In this document: positions 57,832-64,000 of the stretch, in pieces
How positions within the stretch are numbered: position 1 is the first letter of the stretch
Layout of the letters: each line of letters opens with the position of its first letter
NCBI RefSeq assembly: GCF_900110145.1
Contig: NZ_FOCP01000013.1
Coordinates: forward strand, 31,667-95,666
Source of the DNA: Nitrosomonas marina
GTDB lineage: Bacteria > Pseudomonadota > Gammaproteobacteria > Burkholderiales > Nitrosomonadaceae
Direction: 5' to 3'
DNA length: 64,000 bases
Translations under genes and position numbers: made by a program
Notes under the pieces: model-generated
Databases searched by the model: none
What the model was told of the DNA's origin: nothing
What the model saw: the letters and a program-made list of their open reading frames with translations, nothing else

Positions 57832-59037
57832 ATGCGTGTCAGTACAAATGGAATCTATGAAGCTGGAACATCTGCTATCTTGCAACAGCAGGAAGCGTTG
57901 ATTAAAACACAACAGCAAATTTCTACCGGCAGACGCATTCTGACGCCAGCCGATGATCCGATTGCAGCAGCCCAGGCATTGAATCTCTCTCAATCCGCAT
58001 CGCTTAATTCGCAGTATTCTGTCAATCGAGGCCATGCACTGGCATCACTAGGACTCACTGAAACGACATTAAAAAATGTCACATCAAATCTTCAGGATAT
58101 CCGTCAAATTGCAGTTAATGCAGGCAATCCTTCACTTACTGATACCGACAGAAAAAGCCTTGCCACAGAATTACGGGGCCGTTTTGAAGCCTTTCTCGGA
58201 CAGGCAAATATTACGGACGGTTCTGGTAATTACCTTTTTTCAGGTTTTCAGGAAAGCACCAAGCCATTTTCACATCAGGGACTAAACGTACAATACAACG
58301 GCGACCAGGGACAACGGCTTAGCCAGGTAGGGTCAACTCGTCAAATTGCCGTCAGCGATTCCGGCGCGGATATTTTTGAACGAATCAAAAATGGCAACGG
58401 TATTTTTACAACCGCTGCTAATGCCACCAATACCGGCAGTGGTGTGATCAACGCAGGTACGGTTATTTCGCCCGCCAGTCTGACCGGACATCAATACGAT
58501 ATTTCATTTTCTGTTACAGCGGGGGTAACTACGTATGACGTAGTAGACACCACAACCGGAGCAACACTCTCGACAGGTAACTCTTTCTCAAACACCAGCA
58601 CTATCAGCTTTGACGGCCTCGAACTCAGCATCACCGGTGAACCGGCAAACGGTGATATTTTTACAGTATCGCCCAGTTCGAATCAGAGTATCTTTAAAAC
58701 AGTAGGGGACCTGATTACGGCATTAGAGACACCTTCAAGCGGTCAGCCCGGCTCCAGATTAACCAATGATCTAAATTCTGCGTTGCAAAACCTGGACAAC
58801 GGCTTGGAAAAAATTCTTACTACACGTGCATCGGTCGGTGCGCGGCTGCAGGAGCTGGAAGCGCTTGAATCACTCGGCGGCGATCTTGAAATTCAATATG
58901 AACAACGGCTATCGGAATTACGGGATGTCGATTACGCCAGGGCAATCTCGGACTTCAATAGACAGCAGGTTTACCTGGAAGCCGCGCAAAAAACTTTTTC
59001 CACTGTTTCCGGTTTATCCTTATTCAATTTTATTTAA
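57832..59037 (+). CDS. flgL: Flagellar hook-associated protein 3, FlgL
   Basis: FlgL sits between FlgK and flagellin. The flagellin-like N terminus reads MRVSTNGIYEAGTSAILQQQ followed by the STGRRILTPADDPIAAAQAL segment; the C terminus has DYARAISDFNRQQVYLEAAQ and KTFSTVSGLSLFNFI. The length is 401 residues. AAAGGAT lies 7 nt upstream of the ATG. The stop region overlaps the 3' end of the convergent exported-protein gene by 4 nt. Confidence 0.95.
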   Translation: MRVSTNGIYEAGTSAILQQQEALIKTQQQISTGRRILTPADDPIAAAQALNLSQSASLNSQYSVNRGHALASLGLTETTLKNVTSNLQDIRQIAVNAGNPSLTDTDRKSLATELRGRFEAFLGQANITDGSGNYLFSGFQESTKPFSHQGLNVQYNGDQGQRLSQVGSTRQIAVSDSGADIFERIKNGNGIFTTAANATNTGSGVINAGTVISPASLTGHQYDISFSVTAGVTTYDVVDTTTGATLSTGNSFSNTSTISFDGLELSITGEPANGDIFTVSPSSNQSIFKTVGDLITALETPSSGQPGSRLTNDLNSALQNLDNGLEKILTTRASVGARLQELEALESLGGDLEIQYEQRLSELRDVDYARAISDFNRQQVYLEAAQKTFSTVSGLSLFNFI

Positions 59038-59702
59038 TCATCCAAACGATAAGATATCTCAGATGGCGGCGTTAAAATACGCGGAACTTTGACGGCCTCT
59101 GTTTCCTGAAAAATGGGCACAATCGTCTCAATAAACGGAAACATCGCAGTAGTCCCGGAGGTTTGGACAAAACCTCTGTTATGAATTATTTTTTTTAGCA
59201 TAAAAGACGCCGTCTGAGCATCATATTCCAGAAATAGCGTATTGGAAATCGGCTGGACCCGGCTTGTGGTGAATGAAGAAAATGCGCCTCTAGACGCACT
59301 TAAATCCGTATAAATCGAATCCACGATTATAACAAGACTTCTTCCATCAATATGCGCTGTCGCATCAATACGATCAAGTTTTACAGGTAACCCCAATGAG
59401 CCGGCTGTATCAGGCGTGCCAATAAAACCGATAGCAGTATCACTGTCTATACAAATATCCTGACTGTTATCTATAAACCTCGGCAAACCACCTGAGAGAC
59501 TCAGACGCACCATGCCATCATCGAGTATCTCGATAACATCAAAACGACTTACGACTGGTGTTACTGTCGGTGTTGGGTCGTTTGCATTAACGGCATTCAA
59601 ACATTCAAAACCCGAATAGGAAATGGATTGCGCCAGACTAATCGCTGAAAACAAAGCTGTAATACAAATCAACGCTGTAATCCGCAGTGCTTTCATATCC
59701 AA
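59034..59702 (-). CDS. Exported protein of unknown function, convergent with flgL
   Basis: A 222-residue product with a signal peptide (MKALRITALICITALFSAIS, cleavage near LAQS). The mature part is beta-rich, with two cysteines (GFECLN and DICIDSD) that could pair, and the segments FDVIEILDDGMVRLSLSGG and FSSFTTSRVQPISNTLFLEY. I recognise no family. A second Met at residue 3 is the natural start of the signal peptide. Its end overlaps the flgL end by 4 nt on the opposite strand. It is likely expressed independently of the flagellar operon. Confidence 0.7.
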   Translation of the reverse strand: MDMKALRITALICITALFSAISLAQSISYSGFECLNAVNANDPTPTVTPVVSRFDVIEILDDGMVRLSLSGGLPRFIDNSQDICIDSDTAIGFIGTPDTAGSLGLPVKLDRIDATAHIDGRSLVIIVDSIYTDLSASRGAFSSFTTSRVQPISNTLFLEYDAQTASFMLKKIIHNRGFVQTSGTTAMFPFIETIVPIFQETEAVKVPRILTPPSEISYRLDD

Positions 59703-59733
59703 TCCTCATTCAAAATGTCATAGACGGTATGAA

Positions 59734-60021
59734 CTATCGCTGTTTTCGCTTTACGCGCAGTCTTCTTGCTTCTTTCGGATCAATCCGCAGAGAGCGGTAA
59801 ATTTCTATACGGTCAAACGGCCGTAAAACAGTGTCAAGATCAACAAACTTACTGAAGATACCTAACCGGTTTTCATTTAAATCTATATCAGGAAACTGAT
59901 CCGTCATTCTGGAAAGCCGAATCGCCTGCTCAACGGTTGTACCCACGGGCACCTGTAACGTTCTAAGATATTGGTTTTCCGGCAAAGCATACACAATTTC
60001 GACTTCAATGCTCTCTGCCAT
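59734..60021 (-). CDS. rnfH: RnfH family protein (UPF0125)
   Basis: A small ubiquitin-like-fold protein of unknown biochemical role, named for its place beside rnf genes in some bacteria. Typical features are IEVEIVYALPENQYLRTLQV near the N terminus, VEQAIRLSRM, and the C-terminal LRPFDRIEIYRSLRIDPKEA with a basic tail. The start is uncertain: the ATG at 60021 gives the standard 95-residue protein, and one at 60051 would overlap ratA by 14 nt. It follows ratA, the usual ratA-rnfH pair. Confidence 0.88.
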   Translation of the reverse strand: MAESIEVEIVYALPENQYLRTLQVPVGTTVEQAIRLSRMTDQFPDIDLNENRLGIFSKFVDLDTVLRPFDRIEIYRSLRIDPKEARRLRVKRKQR

Positions 60022-60037
60022 CTTCCCGATGATCTGA

Positions 60038-60475
60038 TCATCGGCTGCCATATATCGCTTCAGCGCGCTCAATAAAGGATTCAACAAAACTGTTGGCTAT
60101 CATATGAAACACCGGGCCGACCAGTTTCTCCAGAATTTTATGGGAAAAGGTATAATGCAAGCGAAATTCTATTTTACAGGCTTCATCGGATAACGGTATA
60201 AAACGCCAATGCCCGTCAAGATGTTCAAACGGCCCGTCCAACAAGGTCATTTCGATAAGTTCCGGTGGCTTACGTTTATTCTCGGTAGTAAAGCTGTGTT
60301 TAACGTGATGATAATTGATTTTAACGGTCGCATGGGTCGTCGTATCATCCTGCGGATCAACCAAAGTACCGCCGCACCACGGAAGAAATTCCGGATACTG
60401 CTCAACTCTGTCAACCAGATTAAACATCTGCTCTGCCGAGTACTCAACTAAAACGGTTTTCTCTATTTCTGCCAT
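60038..60475 (-). CDS. ratA: RatA family protein (START/SRPBCC fold)
   Basis: A 145-residue coenzyme Q-binding/START-like protein of the RatA-COQ10 family. The typical N terminus MAEIEKTVLVEYSAEQMFNL and VEQYPEFLPWCGGTLV are present, and the C terminus contains FHMIANSFVESFIERAEAIYG. In E. coli RatA was reported to block 70S ribosome association, while eukaryotic homologues bind ubiquinone, so the true role is debated. It is divergent from smpB and upstream of rnfH, an arrangement conserved in many proteobacteria. Confidence 0.92.
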   Translation of the reverse strand: MAEIEKTVLVEYSAEQMFNLVDRVEQYPEFLPWCGGTLVDPQDDTTTHATVKINYHHVKHSFTTENKRKPPELIEMTLLDGPFEHLDGHWRFIPLSDEACKIEFRLHYTFSHKILEKLVGPVFHMIANSFVESFIERAEAIYGSR

Positions 60476-60576
60476 AAAAGTAAATCACCTCTCCTTCTTC
60501 ATATATGAGGTCTATTACTGAAAAACTGATAAAATACACAAAATTTAAAGAACAATCACCTTTTTTAATAAACTGC

Positions 60577-61020
60577 ATGAGTATTATTCACAATAAAAAA
60601 GCCTTTCACGATTATTTTATTGAAGAAAAGTATGAAGCAGGCATCGTGCTGGAAGGCTGGGAAGTCAAAGCAATTCGAGCCGGACGCGTTCAATTAAAAG
60701 AAGCCTATATTATCATTCGTAATGGTGAATTATACCTGATCGGCTGCCATATCAGTCCATTGAAAACGGCATCAACGCACATACTGCCCGACCCGGTTCG
60801 CACACGGAAACTACTACTGCATTTGGAAGAAATCAAGCGACTTATCGGTAAGATCGAGCGGGCCGGCTACACGCTAATTCCATTGGACATGCACTATAAA
60901 ACAGGTCGTATCAAGCTTGAAATCGGTCTTGCCAAAGGAAAAAAACAGCACGACAAACGGGAAACAGAAAAGCAAAAAGAATGGGAACGGGAACGTCAGC
61001 GACTCATACGTGCCAAATAA
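60577..61020 (+). CDS. smpB: SsrA-binding protein SmpB
   Basis: SmpB binds tmRNA and delivers it to stalled ribosomes for trans-translation. The start [20 protein letters not shown] and the motif [20 protein letters not shown] are diagnostic, and the basic tail with [20 protein letters not shown] enters the ribosome. The ATG at 60577 gives the normal 147 residues; the frame extends up to 60505, but the extra 24 residues are not family-like. No tmRNA gene is seen nearby. Confidence 0.95.
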   Translation: MSIIHNKKAFHDYFIEEKYEAGIVLEGWEVKAIRAGRVQLKEAYIIIRNGELYLIGCHISPLKTASTHILPDPVRTRKLLLHLEEIKRLIGKIERAGYTLIPLDMHYKTGRIKLEIGLAKGKKQHDKRETEKQKEWERERQRLIRAK

Positions 61021-61079
61021 AAAACAAAAAAGAAACAAAAAACTTCCATTTATATTAAATTTTCATAACTAAACAATCC

Positions 61080-62123
61080 ATGAACTCAGATAAAAAACCC
61101 ATCGCAGCCTGGCTGTTGGTCTGCTGCGCACTTGTTTTCGCCATGGTTGTTGTCGGCGGCGTCACACGGTTGACCGACTCGGGCCTCTCTATTGTTGAAT
61201 GGCAGCCACTGATTGGCACCATACCACCGATTACTCAGCAAGACTGGGACGAATTGCTTGAAAAATACCGTTCATCGCCACAATACCAGCAGATTAACAA
61301 AGGCATGAGTGTTGATGAATTCAAAAACATTTTCTGGTGGGAATACTTTCACCGCCTGCTCGGTCGGCTCATCGGTCTAGTATTTTTTGTACCATTCATT
61401 TATTTTCTGTTCACAAAAAAAATCGACAAACCACTTGGCTATAAACTCGCCGGCATTTTCGTTCTGGGCGGACTGCAGGGCTTTATGGGCTGGTACATGG
61501 TCATGAGCGGTCTGGTCGATAATCCACGTGTCAGCCAGTACCGTCTCACCGCGCATTTGGGTCTGGCATTTATCATCTTTGCATCTTTGCTCTGGGTGGC
61601 ACTGGGAATATTGTCGCCAAACAATAACACAGCTGCGGCCAATCAGAATACCGACACATTGAAAGGACTTCGCCGCTTTGCCTATGGATTATCATGGCTA
61701 ATTTTTATCATGGTGTTATCAGGAGGATTTGTTGCGGGGATACGTGCGGGCCTGGCTTACAATACTTTTCCATTGATGAATGGTCATCTGGTTCCACCGG
61801 ATCTTTTCGTACTCGAACCCTGGTACCGCAATTTTTTTGAAAACATGACGACAGTGCAATTCAACCACCGTCTGATTGCCTGGGTACTTATATTTTCGGT
61901 GCCCCTGCTCTGGTTCAAAGCCATTTTCAAATCCAGCCTGTCTGGAACCACACGCCTGGCGTGTCATGCCTTTTTGCTGATGCTCGCAATCCAGGTCAGC
62001 CTTGGTATTACCACGCTACTGCATGCAGTACCGATTAATCTGGCCGCCACGCATCAGGGAGGGGCAGTTTTATTATTCGCCGCTTCGCTCTGGGTTAGTC
62101 ACCAGTTTCGCAAGTCAGGTTAA
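61080..62123 (+). CDS. ctaA: Heme A synthase CtaA (COX15 type)
   Basis: CtaA oxidises the methyl group of heme O to make heme A for aa3-type cytochrome oxidase. The family motif [20 protein letters not shown] is near the N terminus. Heme-ligand histidines are in [29 protein letters not shown] and [11 protein letters not shown], and eight membrane helices are visible across 347 residues. Its presence implies aerobic respiration with a heme-A oxidase. No ctaB follows in this window. Confidence 0.94.
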   Translation: MNSDKKPIAAWLLVCCALVFAMVVVGGVTRLTDSGLSIVEWQPLIGTIPPITQQDWDELLEKYRSSPQYQQINKGMSVDEFKNIFWWEYFHRLLGRLIGLVFFVPFIYFLFTKKIDKPLGYKLAGIFVLGGLQGFMGWYMVMSGLVDNPRVSQYRLTAHLGLAFIIFASLLWVALGILSPNNNTAAANQNTDTLKGLRRFAYGLSWLIFIMVLSGGFVAGIRAGLAYNTFPLMNGHLVPPDLFVLEPWYRNFFENMTTVQFNHRLIAWVLIFSVPLLWFKAIFKSSLSGTTRLACHAFLLMLAIQVSLGITTLLHAVPINLAATHQGGAVLLFAASLWVSHQFRKSG

Positions 62124-62812
62124 AAACAAAACGGTTACAGCCGTTGCTGATAAATCAATATTTCATGCCGAATCAATACGAAAACAAATGAAAAAGATCT
62201 ATCTGAAAAATTGGCACCAGACCCCGGTGGCGTGTTCATGCATCAAGCAGTCCGTGATTAAAACTATTTACTGTGCACAGCGTCAGTAATCTAAAACCGG
62301 CCGCTATAACGCAACCGGCACACGCCTGAATATTTATTCTCTGCAGGTTAATCATGAATCTGGTCGGCCCGCAGGGAATGACTCGTTATCTGACGCGACA
62401 ATTTGTCACATTCCCAAATTGCTATTTCGCAGTGATAATGCAGTTATCGTTTATTCAATACAAATATATACAGGCACAACCACTCACTCTAAACACTTGC
62501 TTTCTCATGCTCTGCTTTACAAAAATTGTTATAAAACCTCGTCTCCAACACCAGTAGTACTCCCATTCAGATTACTTAACCTCCTGCTGCACACGCCCGT
62601 TTTACATATACCTTTGTAAAGCGGGCGTTTTTTATAAGTGCCTTGGCATCAGACCAGCAGAAGCAGTTTGCTGAGCAATAATATCAGTTCAAAAACGGTT
62701 AGTTACTTACCAGAAGAACACGATCATATTCCAACAAGTGCGACAATATGCCGCATTCCAATCGACAGGCCTCACACGGATAATACGCAGCATTTAAACT
62801 TTTTCCAGAAAC
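62124..62812. other. Gene-free 690-bp region before fecI, possibly transcribed
   Basis: No convincing coding region is found between ctaA and fecI; the small open frames lack motifs and ribosome-binding sites. The stretch ends in a very strong intrinsic terminator at 62594-62634 that is 470 nt beyond the ctaA stop, which raises the possibility of an untranslated RNA. No tRNA fold or known riboswitch is recognised, and no clear Fur box is seen between the terminator and fecI. Confidence 0.45.
62594..62634 (+). terminator. Strong Rho-independent terminator
   Basis: A 14-bp stem is formed by ACGCCCGTTTTACA and TGTAAAGCGGGCGT with one T-G wobble, around an 8-nt loop (TATACCTT), and is followed by a run of six T (62629-62634). 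It points rightwards and would end any transcript coming from ctaA or from within the preceding gene-free region. Confidence 0.92.
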
Positions 62813-63319
62813 ATGTCGCAACCTGTATTTAGCCGTCATAAAGAAACTGTATGGTTATCGGACAGTGCAACCGAATCAGACAATATTTCTGCTGTTACTG
62901 ATATTGAAAACTTATATCGAAATCATCACAGATGGCTGTTGACATGGTTGCGACAGAAACTAAATTGCGGACACAAGGCGGCAGATGTCGCAGACGATAC
63001 CATTGCCCGAATCCTCACTTTGTCGCACTTGCCCTGCCTGAGACGACCCAGAGCGTATCTGGCAACGACTGCGAAACGATTATTGATAGACCAGTCCCGA
63101 AGACAAAAACGCGTTGTGTCTGCTATGCAGATACTGGACAAGATTTGTAGTGCTTTGGCTGGACCGGCAGAAAAACCGCGCATGGTTTTTCTGCTGCATT
63201 ATATCGAAGGCCAGACCCATTATGTCATCGCCGACACGCTCGGTGTATCCGACCGGATGGTACGCAAATACCTGGTGCAGACACTGGTGCACTGTTATCA
63301 CTTTTATGAGTCGAAATAA
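62813..63319 (+). CDS. FecI-type ECF sigma factor
   Basis: A 168-residue extracytoplasmic-function sigma factor of the FecI class, which directs transcription of a TonB-dependent siderophore receptor when released by its FecR partner. Region 2 is LYRNHHRWLLTWLRQKLNCG followed by DVADDTIARIL and RPRAYLATTAKRLLIDQSRR. Region 4 is PRMVFLLHYIEGQTHYVIAD with the helix-turn-helix TLGVSDRMVRKYLVQTLVHC. It is followed by fecR after 23 nt. Because that partner is disrupted, its control is probably altered. Confidence 0.9.
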   Translation: MSQPVFSRHKETVWLSDSATESDNISAVTDIENLYRNHHRWLLTWLRQKLNCGHKAADVADDTIARILTLSHLPCLRRPRAYLATTAKRLLIDQSRRQKRVVSAMQILDKICSALAGPAEKPRMVFLLHYIEGQTHYVIADTLGVSDRMVRKYLVQTLVHCYHFYESK

Positions 63320-63342
63320 ATTGTTGCTGGGTTGTCACGATC

Positions 63343-63918
63343 ATGCAATCAAATCAAGCGGAGCATACAGATTTAATCACTGACCCGATCGCCGAACAGG
63401 CTGCCGAGTGGGTCATCCGTTTATCGGATAATGATCTGTCCCCCGCTGACCACGCGGCGCTACTGGCTGAATTTGAACAATGGCAGCAGGTAAATCTGTG
63501 CCACGCAGAAGCTGCCAGTAAAATAATGACATTGATACGACAAACCGAACAATTACGCAATTCCGTACACCCGGCCTCCGCCCGTGCCGCCGCTGAAGCT
63601 TTTCTCTCGGGAAAACGCAGTCACTCACGCCTCAAGCATCCTGGCACGACCCTATTACTGGTAATTGCCTTGGTCATACCTGCCTGGCTTTTTTTTCAAC
63701 ACTACCCGCCTGAATATATGCTGGCGGATATGCGAACCAGTACCGGTCAATGGCAATCGCAAACGCTGACAGACAGCAGCACCATTGTACTCAGCAGCGC
63801 AAGCGCGGTTAATTTCAGCTTTAATTCTCAGCAACGCCGTCTCGAACTCGTTCGCGGTGATATTCAGGTCGATGTGGCCGCAGACCCGGAACGTCCGTTT
63901 CAGGTCCAGACTGTGTGA
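63343..63918 (+). pseudogene. FecR-type anti-sigma/sensor protein, truncated by an insertion sequence
   Basis: The N-terminal FecR region is present: a DUF4880-like cytoplasmic part (AAEWVIRLSDNDLSPADHAALLAEFEQW), a single membrane helix (about 98-114, TTLLLVIALVIPAWLFF), and the start of the periplasmic FecR domain with YMLADMRTSTGQWQSQTLTD and LVRGDIQVDVAADPERPFQV. The frame then stops after only 191 residues, where FecR proteins normally continue to about 320. The break coincides with the left end of an IS1182-type element. The remaining fragment keeps the sigma-binding part but lacks the signal-receiving domain. Confidence 0.85.
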
Positions 63919-64000
63919 AAACCCAATTGGTTATATAATTTTACTTTCCAGTTAATTGGAGTATTCCATGAGTAGGTTCATTGAGGGCGAAGCACGGACT
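63913..64000 (+). mobile_element. Left end of an IS1182-family insertion sequence (truncated by the window)
   Basis: The FecR-like reading frame ends abruptly at about 63912 and new sequence begins, with GTGTGAAAACCC, an AT-rich leader of about 50 nt, and a transposase start. The exact terminal inverted repeat and the target duplication cannot be fixed without the right end. The family is assigned from the transposase N terminus. Confidence 0.75.
63968..64000 (+). CDS. IS1182-family transposase, first 11 codons
   Basis: The frame starts MSRFIEGEART, which matches the characteristic opening of IS1182-type transposases (M-x-R-F-I-E-G-E-x-R). TTGGAG lies 7 nt before the ATG as a ribosome-binding site. 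Only 33 nt are inside the window, so the integrity of the gene cannot be judged. Confidence 0.75.
   Translation, partial: MSRFIEGEART

Noticed and set aside
62354..62619. Small plus-strand frames before the strong terminator
   Set aside because: Two overlapping frames of similar length without motifs; the terminator stem itself forms part of one of them.
1..64000. CRISPR arrays, prophage or large integrative element
   Set aside because: No regularly spaced repeats, integrase, phage structural genes or attachment-site pairs were seen; the only mobile sequence is the IS end at the right edge.

Overview
The window reads as a chromosomal segment of a motile betaproteobacterium, most likely a Nitrosomonas-like member of the Nitrosomonadales. 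This placement is inferred from the families and their order: a two-gene AMP phosphorylase/PRPP synthetase unit, a FecI/FecR pair, and housekeeping blocks typical of that group. No database search was possible.

Layout. 1-64: 3' portion of a tRNA-Val(GAC). 232-9766: a histone-deacetylase-like hydrolase, a nucleotide-salvage operon (unknown gene, AMP/thymidine phosphorylase, PRPP-synthetase-like protein), three small exported proteins, pgsA, uvrC, a tautomerase and a family-5-type uracil-DNA glycosylase. 9885-15667: tamA-tamB, outer-membrane assembly. 15689-20608: a Ycf46-like AAA+ ATPase, a umuDC error-prone polymerase operon and a dicarboxylate/amino-acid symporter. 20674-32123: first flagellar block (HD-GYP protein, fliE, the sigma-54 pair flgR/flgS, and divergent fliFGHIJ plus fliK). 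32191-40231: a minus-strand housekeeping run, ndk-rlmN-pilW-rodZ-ispG-hisS-yfgM-bamB. 40875-47395: an unusual acyl-carrier-protein-based cluster. 47540-59037: second flagellar block (flgA divergent from flgBCDEFGHIJKL). 59034-63319: an exported unknown protein, rnfH/ratA divergent from smpB, ctaA, a gene-free stretch ending in a strong terminator, and a FecI-type sigma factor. 63343-64000: a fecR cut short by an IS1182-type element that runs off the window.

How the parts work together. FlgS and FlgR, a sensor kinase and a sigma-54 activator with an intact GAFTGA loop, sit among the flagellar genes. Two clear sigma-54 promoter sequences are visible, one before fliK (30668) and one before flgB (48431), so the window holds both the regulator and plausible targets. 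The most unusual region is 40875-47395. Two acyl carrier proteins, an FkbH-type HAD protein, a hot-dog hydratase/short-chain-reductase fusion, a GNAT-like protein and two tandem alpha/beta-hydrolase-fold proteins without a serine at the nucleophile elbow are packed on one strand directly downstream of flgA. I infer that this cluster makes and transfers a small acyl group onto a sugar, surface polymer or flagellar protein; the substrate cannot be read from sequence.
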